A stretch of DNA of 12,300 nucleotides from JBDNDK01 sp046719185 (GTDB taxonomy: Bacteria > Armatimonadota > UBA5829). The stretch is taken from positions 1 through 12,300 of the forward strand of contig JBDNDK010000058.1 in assembly GCA_046719185.1 (NCBI GenBank), given 5' to 3'. A program made the translations under genes and the position numbers. Below, piece by piece: positions 9,101-12,300 of this stretch. Numbering within the stretch: the stretch's first letter is position 1; each line of letters begins with the position of its first letter. A model generated the notes under the pieces. That model was not told the origin of the DNA and searched no databases. It was given only the letters and a program-made list of their open reading frames with translations.

Positions 9101-9263
9101 CATTTGCCTTTACTGCATCTTCATAATTTTCAAAATTTGGTGTCTCTCTTAATACTATATCAGTGATGGGTGTTACATTTGATACAAATAACTCCTGAAC
9201 AGCTTCTTTGTGTCTGAATATTCTTCTCAAATAAATCTCATCTTTAGTACTTTGAAATGGCAT
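6174..9263 (-). CDS. Alpha-mannosidase, glycoside hydrolase family 38
   Basis: A 1029-residue protein, the usual length for bacterial GH38. The N-terminal part (about 1-235) is an accessory beta-rich region. The catalytic (beta/alpha)7 domain begins with VHGHSHIDVAWLWP (241-254), whose His246 and Asp248 match the zinc ligands. WLPDVFGYS (355-363) carries the expected nucleophile and zinc ligand Asp358. NQFHDVIPGSS (557-567) carries the fourth zinc ligand, His560. A helical middle domain and a long beta-sandwich C-terminal part follow, as is normal for the family. GH38 enzymes are retaining, zinc-dependent exo-mannosidases acting on alpha-linked mannose. There is no signal peptide, so it should act in the cytoplasm on imported mannosides. 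The start is supported by AAGGAA about 9 nt upstream on the coding strand. The gene stands alone with its own promoter and terminator. The linkage preference cannot be read from the sequence. Confidence 0.95.
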   Translation of the reverse strand: MPFQSTKDEIYLRRIFRHKEAVQELFVSNVTPITDIVLRETPNFENYEDAVKANDYKPIRVGDVWGGGDNINGWFKFKFTVPNEMQGKEVAAYIDIDGEGCAYIDGKPYQGLDKNHIEMLLTKNAKGGETYEIIVDATSIHWPHPDDKSRRTLKKAEFGTRNMEVQEYWFNVETLYLLALELDEESPRRKKIIYTLNKSVDVFDLNNTDPTSLKKSAKAANAALKPLLDCKANASATNVAVHGHSHIDVAWLWPYVETKRKVGRTFSTVMRMMEQYPEYIFSQSQAQLYQFCKDKYPTLYEEIKKKVKEGKWDVTGSMWVEADCNVCSGESLIRQILIGKNFYIDEFGIETDVLWLPDVFGYSAALPQILKKARVPYFSTIKINWSQINHFPFNTFHWKGIDGTTVLAHFPPTTDYNAFPQPSKLLQQVNEFAEKDRCDWSLLSFGWGDGGGGADRRHFEFLRRSKDLEGLPRCQMMKVTDFFHKIDGFEDYPQWVGELYLELHRATYTTQGRNKKYNRRAEFLYREAELFSSIAMNMGLKYPYEELNKQWKDILLNQFHDVIPGSSIRQVYIDTDKMYPEIIEFGEKTTLNAQSKIVEDVKIDNKGEHYAVFNSLSWDRKDIVEIDIKDKKDYSVLDKDGNEIPSQKADGKLIFIADVPSMGYSTYTLAPKSNKDYKSDLKVSKKGLENKFYKIELDNKGSIKSLIHKETGREVLPDGMKANILRLYDDRPNDYDAWDIDMFYDRTYEDILDVQSIEIIDGGPISAGVEIKRKFGSSELVQKIVIYSECPRIDFKTYVDWHESHKCLKAIFPVNVNSATARYEIQFGNVIRNTHENTSWDLAKFEVCAHKWADFSEENFGVTMLNDCKYGHHIDGNEMRLTLLRAPKSPDREADMGEHEFTYSIMPHSGDYISANVVRLGYQMNVPMRAVNVKGSAKGTTPADKSFMSIDAENVIIETVKKAEREDTIVVRVYEANNKKTKATIKTAMPFKKVYECDLMEDNISEIKSKNGEFSFEIMPFEIKTFKLV

Positions 9264-9328
9264 ATCTTAGATTCCTTTTTAACTCATTATTTTTTTATTT
9301 TACATTTGCATCTATCTAAAACCTAATT

Positions 9329-9358
9329 ATTATCTCACAAACTCATCTTTTTACTCAA
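9329..9358 (-). promoter_or_regulatory. Putative promoter of the alpha-mannosidase gene
   Basis: On the - strand TTGAGT (9358-9353) lies 18 bp before GATAAT (9334-9329). Transcription would start near 9322, giving a leader of about 60 nt. Matches to consensus are moderate, and the spacing is slightly long. Confidence 0.4.
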
Positions 9359-9440
9359 TAAATAGCACTTGATTTGAAATCTATTTCAGATAGACACAAA
9401 AATATCTCATTAGAGTAAACTTGCAATCATATTGCCATGG

Positions 9441-9466
9441 TGTTTCGGGAACTTGTTCCCAAAACA
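9441..9466. repeat. Palindromic repeat family GGGAACAAGTTCCY, copy 2
   Basis: The arms TGTTTCGGGAAC (9441-9452) and GTTCCCAAAACA (9455-9466) surround TT. They pair in 11 of 12 positions. The one C/A mismatch (9446 with 9461) is a G-U pair in - strand RNA. Similarity to copy 1 continues outside the palindrome: ATTGC and GGTGT on the left, and ATACTGA followed by TG and T/A-rich sequence on the right. It lies between the predicted terminator of the gene on its right and the predicted promoter of the mannosidase gene. Confidence 0.75.
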
Positions 9467-9494
9467 TACTGACTGTTTTATCAACAGCTTATTC

Positions 9495-9524
9495 ATCCAT
9501 AATGGATAGTATTATATATAATAC
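9495..9524. repeat. Two adjacent perfect palindromes
   Basis: ATCCAT and ATGGAT around a single A form one palindrome (9495-9507). One base later, GTATTATA followed by TATAATAC forms a 16-bp palindrome (9509-9524). They sit between repeat copy 2 and the terminator at 9549-9575. They could be protein-binding sites or chance structures in AT-rich DNA. Confidence 0.45.
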
Positions 9525-9548
9525 CAGTGAAACCTTAATTATACAAAT

Positions 9549-9575
9549 AAAAAGAGGCTGGATTTTTCCAACCTC
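9549..9575 (-). terminator. Intrinsic terminator of the zinc-finger membrane protein gene
   Basis: On the - strand GAGGTTGGA (9575-9567) pairs with TCCAGCCTC (9562-9554) around a 4-nt loop, with one G-U pair. TTTTTATTT follows directly (from 9553). It lies about 35 bp after the stop codon at 9609. Confidence 0.88.
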
Positions 9576-9608
9576 AATTTCAAAAATCAGATATTAAACA
9601 TTATGATA

Positions 9609-10922
9609 TTATTTTATATATTGTTTTGCTTTTCCATCTCTTAAAATAAGTTTGCTATATTCAGCTTTAGCTTCATTTTTTAATCCATACATTTCATAAA
9701 CAACACCAAGTGCAAGATGAGAATTAGGCATTTGTTTTTTAATGCTGATTACATTGTTGTATCCTTCATCAGAAAGCACTTGGAATTTGGCAGCTTCAGA
9801 ATAATCCCAAGAATGTGTTTCACCAAATCTTACTCCAACTCTCCAAGTGTAAACCTCACCTCTTCTTAGTTTTTCACTCACAACATCAGAGTTCTTTGTT
9901 GTTATTTTTGAATAAACTTCTCTGCCAGTTGAATCTGTGATAACTAATTTATAAGAATCTGCAAGGTCAACTTCACTCCAACTAATCTCTGGAGTGCTTT
10001 GTATCACAACAACTCCAATAGGGCTGATTGGTTTTGGAGCAATAGGTGATATGTTAGCATTATTACCATCTCTTAATGATTGAGATATAACAGCTAACTG
10101 GGCAGCTGATACTGGAGATATTTTACCAGTTGCTATCTTTTCATTTATTGCAGCCATAATTTTACTGTTTATACTAACTTTGTTAGCAGAATCTTTTTTT
10201 GTAATTATATATTTATTGTTATCTTTTCTAACAGCATATTTTCCATCTTCAAAAACAATCTTTGGAATATTGGTTGTTTGAATTGATTTTGGTTCATCAG
10301 TATTATCTGCTATTGTTTCTTGAGCAGGAGTAGGCTCTTGAGCTATCACTGTTGGCTGCTCTGGTTTTGGCTCTTCAACTTTGGTTTCGGGTTCATTTGT
10401 TTCCAAAGGAGCTTCAGCTACCTCAACAGTTGATGTTGGCTGTTGGTTGTTATTTGGGTCATTTATTACAGCATCAAAACCAATTACAACAGCCAAAATT
10501 AACAAAGCTGATCCAAGAGCAAATCTTTTCCAAAATCCCCATTGTGGATATTTCTTTGATTGTTTTGCAATTTCAACTTGGATAGGCTCTCTTAATTGTG
10601 CTTGAGCTCTGATGTCTTTTATTCTTTGCACACCATTATAACAATATTCACACATATTTATATGGGCAGTGATGCTTTTTTTGTCATCACTGCCAAGAGT
10701 GTCATCAACATAAGCAGAAAGCATTTCATATTCAGGGCACTCATAAACATTTATAATGCCCTCCATCAGCTCTCCAACTTCTTTCCTAGAAGCTAGATAA
10801 CTCATAGCTAGAGCTTTGACATTGCTGTCATTTTGAATAGCTTCATCTATTTCCAGCATTCTGCTCACATCAAGCTTGCTATTATAAAATTGTTCTATAT
10901 CTTTAATATCAATATTTTGCAT
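9609..10922 (-). CDS. Zinc-finger (anti-sigma-like) single-pass membrane protein with Fn3-like domain
   Basis: A 437-residue protein from the ATG at 10922, preceded by AGGT and a purine-rich AAGAAG. A longer frame from 10985 adds 21 residues with no clear ribosome binding site. The cytoplasmic N-terminus has a zf-HC2-type zinc-binding module: Cys62 in YECPEYEMLSAYVDDTL, then HINMCEYC with His87, Cys91 and Cys94. This is the pattern used by anti-sigma factors. A single membrane helix follows (about 131-151, FALGSALLILAVVIGF). Beyond it come a Pro/Glu/Thr-rich linker (about 155-215), a Lys-rich segment, an Fn3/Ig-like beta domain (about 290-385, with TPEISWSEVDLADSYKLVI and YTWRVGV), and a short TPR-like helical pair near the C-terminus (NSHLALGVVYEMYGLKNEAK). 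No ECF sigma gene is adjacent, so its partner is unknown. It may be a sigma-factor regulator encoded apart from its target, or an envelope protein that reuses the zinc module. Confidence 0.7.
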   Translation of the reverse strand: MQNIDIKDIEQFYNSKLDVSRMLEIDEAIQNDSNVKALAMSYLASRKEVGELMEGIINVYECPEYEMLSAYVDDTLGSDDKKSITAHINMCEYCYNGVQRIKDIRAQAQLREPIQVEIAKQSKKYPQWGFWKRFALGSALLILAVVIGFDAVINDPNNNQQPTSTVEVAEAPLETNEPETKVEEPKPEQPTVIAQEPTPAQETIADNTDEPKSIQTTNIPKIVFEDGKYAVRKDNNKYIITKKDSANKVSINSKIMAAINEKIATGKISPVSAAQLAVISQSLRDGNNANISPIAPKPISPIGVVVIQSTPEISWSEVDLADSYKLVITDSTGREVYSKITTKNSDVVSEKLRRGEVYTWRVGVRFGETHSWDYSEAAKFQVLSDEGYNNVISIKKQMPNSHLALGVVYEMYGLKNEAKAEYSKLILRDGKAKQYIK

Positions 10923-10989
10923 CTTCTTATACCTACAAATTTGCAAGACGCTGATAATAAACTCAAATTCCCTATCACATATCATTTTC

Positions 10990-11009
10990 TTGCAATATCA
11001 TTATTGCAA
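10990..11009. promoter_or_regulatory. Perfect 8-bp inverted repeat in the leader of the zinc-finger protein gene
   Basis: TTGCAATA (10990-10997) and TATTGCAA (11002-11009) are separated by 4 nt. It lies 30-50 bp downstream of the predicted transcription start and 68 bp before the likely start codon. It could be an operator or a small RNA hairpin; no T-run follows it. Confidence 0.4.
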
Positions 11010-11044
11010 TAAATACTGCAAACTGGATAAAAGTCTGAGCTAAT

Positions 11045-11073
11045 ATTATAAAATATGAGTCTAGAATTTTGAA
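11045..11073 (-). promoter_or_regulatory. Putative promoter of the zinc-finger membrane protein gene
   Basis: On the - strand TTCAAA (11073-11068) lies 17 bp before a perfect TATAAT (11050-11045). The implied start near 11038 leaves a leader of about 115 nt to the ATG at 10922. This leader is long enough for the inverted repeat it contains to matter. Confidence 0.5.
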
Positions 11074-11146
11074 GGGATAAGATATATTGTATGCTAAAAC
11101 ATATCAGTTACTTTTTTGCCTTCAGCTCTTTTTCTGTATATTAGGT

Positions 11147-11170
11147 CTTTCAGGAACTTGTTCCCGAAAG
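11147..11170. repeat. Palindromic repeat family GGGAACAAGTTCCY, copy 3
   Basis: The arms CTTTCAGGAAC (11147-11157) and GTTCCCGAAAG (11160-11170) surround TT. They pair in 10 of 11 positions. The A/C mismatch (11152 with 11165) is a G-U pair in - strand RNA, as in copy 1. The outer arm CTTTC/GAAAG differs from the other copies on both sides while pairing is kept. It sits between a terminator (11198-11234) and a promoter (11045-11073). Confidence 0.75.
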
Positions 11171-11197
11171 GTGAGGGTGCAATTATTGAAATATATC

Positions 11198-11234
11198 AAA
11201 AAATGTGTCGAAAATTCCGCAAAAAAATCGACAC
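11198..11234 (-). terminator. Intrinsic terminator of the TIR-like protein gene
   Basis: On the - strand GTGTCGA (11234-11228) pairs perfectly with TCGACAC (11211-11205) across a 16-nt loop, followed by ATTTTTT (11204-11198). It begins 4 bp after the stop codon at 11239. The loop is larger than usual, but the stem and T-run are convincing. Confidence 0.7.
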
Positions 11235-11238
11235 TTTA

Positions 11239-12207
11239 TCAGTCTATTGTTGCTCTAATACGATTGATTAGTTGCACTTTTAAATCTTCTTCGTTTTCCC
11301 ATACAATATGATTATATTGCCTAGTATCAAAATGAAGATCTTCTATGCAATCTTCTCTACAAGTCCATATAACTGGTATCCCAAGACCTAGAGCAAAACC
11401 AGCTTCAAAATACACTCCACCACGGTGTCCAGTAAAATCAGCAACTACAAACCTGCTTTTTTTTATATTAGCAATTATTCTGTCACAGATTTTATCATTC
11501 GTAATTTCTTCATTAATTCTTAGTGATTTAAAACCACATTCTTCTATAGCAAGCTTTATTCCGTTTTCATAGGCATTATCAAGATTAGGATTAAACCACA
11601 TAGCCACAAAACATTGATTTGATTCTTTTCTTCCTTTATCAGACTCAAGTTCCTGCATTCTTTGTATGCCTTTTGCTGATAATGAGAATGTTACACCGCC
11701 GTCTATAAGTTTATTGATGTTTTTTAAATATCCGAGATTGTCCATTTCATCTATCATATAGAAAATAGAATCAGGACTTTCTAAAAAGAGAACAGTAAAA
11801 TCATAAGAATTGAGAGTCAATTTGTCTCCAAAGAATTTTGACATTTTGCATAAATTGCCCAATGCTCTATCAAATCTATTTTGTATTCTATGAGGAAATA
11901 CATTTTCTAAAATATTTGTTACTGTTTCTATTGAATAAAATGGTAATTCATTTCTTAAACTATTTAGTGAGTTAGTATCTGAGCAAAGTAGGAATTCTGT
12001 ATCTTCTTGAATATTTTTTTCTCTAGTGCAACAAGCTATGCGAATTTTTTCATTGTTGTTTAATTTAGATATATCATTTAGTTCTGCATGTCTTGTAACA
12101 AAAAAATGCCCACAGATTTTGCAAAAATACTCTGTTATCTCTCGTTTAGGGACATTTAAAACAGTGCATAATTCATTACAAAGAATACATCTATCTTGAT
12201 TGTTCAT
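11239..12207 (-). CDS. Zinc-ribbon protein with C-terminal TIR-like / nucleoside deoxyribosyltransferase-like domain
   Basis: A 322-residue soluble protein. The start is firm: AGGAG (12217-12213) lies 5 nt before the ATG. The N-terminus has two Cys pairs (CILC at 7-10, CKIC at 29-32), a treble-clef or ribbon-type zinc site. The middle (about 40-190) is mostly helical and ends in a winged-helix-like stretch (MIDEMDNLGYLKN to FSLSAKGIQRMQEL, about 151-186). The C-terminal domain (about 197-322) starts with a strand (CFVAMWF), has a KKSRFVVADFTGHRGGVYFEAGFALGLGIPVIW region (249-281), and resembles the Rossmann-like nucleoside 2-deoxyribosyltransferase / TIR-related fold. Asp257 and Glu268 are in positions expected for nucleotide binding and catalysis in that superfamily. 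Related domains cleave nucleotides or NAD, often in stress or anti-phage roles. Which reaction, if any, this one performs is inferred, not shown. It is a single-gene unit with its own promoter and terminator. Confidence 0.7.
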   Translation of the reverse strand: MNNQDRCILCNELCTVLNVPKREITEYFCKICGHFFVTRHAELNDISKLNNNEKIRIACCTREKNIQEDTEFLLCSDTNSLNSLRNELPFYSIETVTNILENVFPHRIQNRFDRALGNLCKMSKFFGDKLTLNSYDFTVLFLESPDSIFYMIDEMDNLGYLKNINKLIDGGVTFSLSAKGIQRMQELESDKGRKESNQCFVAMWFNPNLDNAYENGIKLAIEECGFKSLRINEEITNDKICDRIIANIKKSRFVVADFTGHRGGVYFEAGFALGLGIPVIWTCREDCIEDLHFDTRQYNHIVWENEEDLKVQLINRIRATID

Positions 12208-12215
12208 AAAAACTC

Positions 12216-12251
12216 CTAATAGTATTTATTATAGTATTAGTAATCTATTAG
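12216..12251 (-). promoter_or_regulatory. Promoter region of the TIR-like gene with repeated TATTAG boxes
   Basis: On the - strand a perfect TATAAT (12233-12228) would start transcription near 12221, leaving a very short leader before AGGAG (12217-12213). No good -35 box is visible. The -10 box is flanked by CTAATA (12216-12221) and TATTAG (12235-12240), an inverted pair, and a second TATTAG lies 11 bp on (12246-12251). This spacing suggests a possible operator, though the sequence is very AT-rich. Confidence 0.4.
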
Positions 12252-12288
12252 ATAATTTCCTTCTTTGATGGAGTGGGGTAAGTTTAGT

Positions 12289-12300
12289 TGGAGCCGACGG
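12289..12300 (-). tRNA. Possible 3' end of a tRNA (tRNA-Ala?) running off the window
   Basis: The last 12 bases read CCGTCGGCTCCA on the - strand, strongly GC-rich against the surrounding AT-rich DNA. This matches the end of a T-stem, the 3' acceptor strand CGGCTCC and discriminator A. U70 would pair with G3 if the 5' end is GGGGCCG, which is the tRNA-Ala identity pair. The CCA tail would not be encoded, as AACT follows the CGGCTCC. Only the edge is visible, so this is tentative. Confidence 0.35.

Larger units (their letters stand above)
9264..9608. other. 345-bp intergenic region upstream of the alpha-mannosidase gene
   Basis: No credible gene lies here. From left to right it holds the mannosidase leader and predicted promoter (9329-9358), small inverted repeats such as TCTAT/ATAGA (around 9379-9393), the palindromic repeat copy 2 (9441-9466), two adjacent palindromes (9495-9524), and the terminator of the upstream - strand gene (9549-9575). 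Confidence 0.7.

Noticed and set aside
10923..10985. 21-residue N-terminal extension of the zinc-finger protein
   Set aside because: No good ribosome binding site upstream; the ATG at 10922 has a purine-rich leader and gives a more typical N-terminus.
4099..11170. The three palindromes as a CRISPR array or as intrinsic terminators
   Set aside because: Copies are kilobases apart, so no array; no T-run follows the stem on either strand.
11087..11311. Short + strand frame with a hydrophobic N-terminus
   Set aside because: It spans the palindromic repeat and the terminator and overlaps the 3' end of the well-supported - strand gene; no ribosome binding site.

Overview
The window is low-GC bacterial DNA with short intergenic gaps, purine-rich ribosome binding sites and T-tailed hairpin terminators. 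The gene content (glycan enzymes plus a minimal SufC/SufB iron-sulfur pair) suggests an anaerobic or micro-oxic glycan-using bacterium, possibly host-associated and uncultivated. I cannot name the phylum from the sequence.

Left part, + strand (1-4031): the 3' part of an MFS sugar transporter gene runs in from the left edge. Next is a probably exported (alpha/alpha)6-barrel glycosidase that I cannot place in a family, and then a TIM-barrel sugar isomerase/epimerase-like protein. The glycosidase and isomerase appear to share a promoter that overlaps the transporter stop codon. The likely job is release, uptake and conversion of a sugar, substrate unknown.

Middle, + strand (4032-6038): a 157-bp gap holds two different dispersed repeats. 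It is followed by a translationally coupled sufC-sufB operon for Fe-S cluster assembly, with no SufD, SufS, SufE or SufU beside it. A bidirectional terminator at 6115-6149 separates this block from the convergent genes.

Right part, - strand (6174-12207): reading right to left, the genes are a zinc-ribbon / TIR-like (nucleoside deoxyribosyltransferase-like) protein, a zinc-finger anti-sigma-like membrane protein with an Fn3-like domain and a short helical tail, and a cytoplasmic GH38 alpha-mannosidase. Each seems to have its own promoter, and the first two have good terminators. The last 12 bases of the window look like the 3' end of a - strand tRNA, possibly tRNA-Ala.

The most unusual non-coding signal is a family of three near-perfect palindromes (4099-4122, 9441-9466, 11147-11170). 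They share a core but have covarying arms. Each has one mismatch that becomes a G-U pair only in - strand RNA. Two of the three lie between a predicted terminator and the next predicted promoter, so they may work as DNA elements or small mobile repeats rather than leaders. The best candidate for an under-described protein system is the zinc-ribbon / TIR-like gene next to the possible tRNA.
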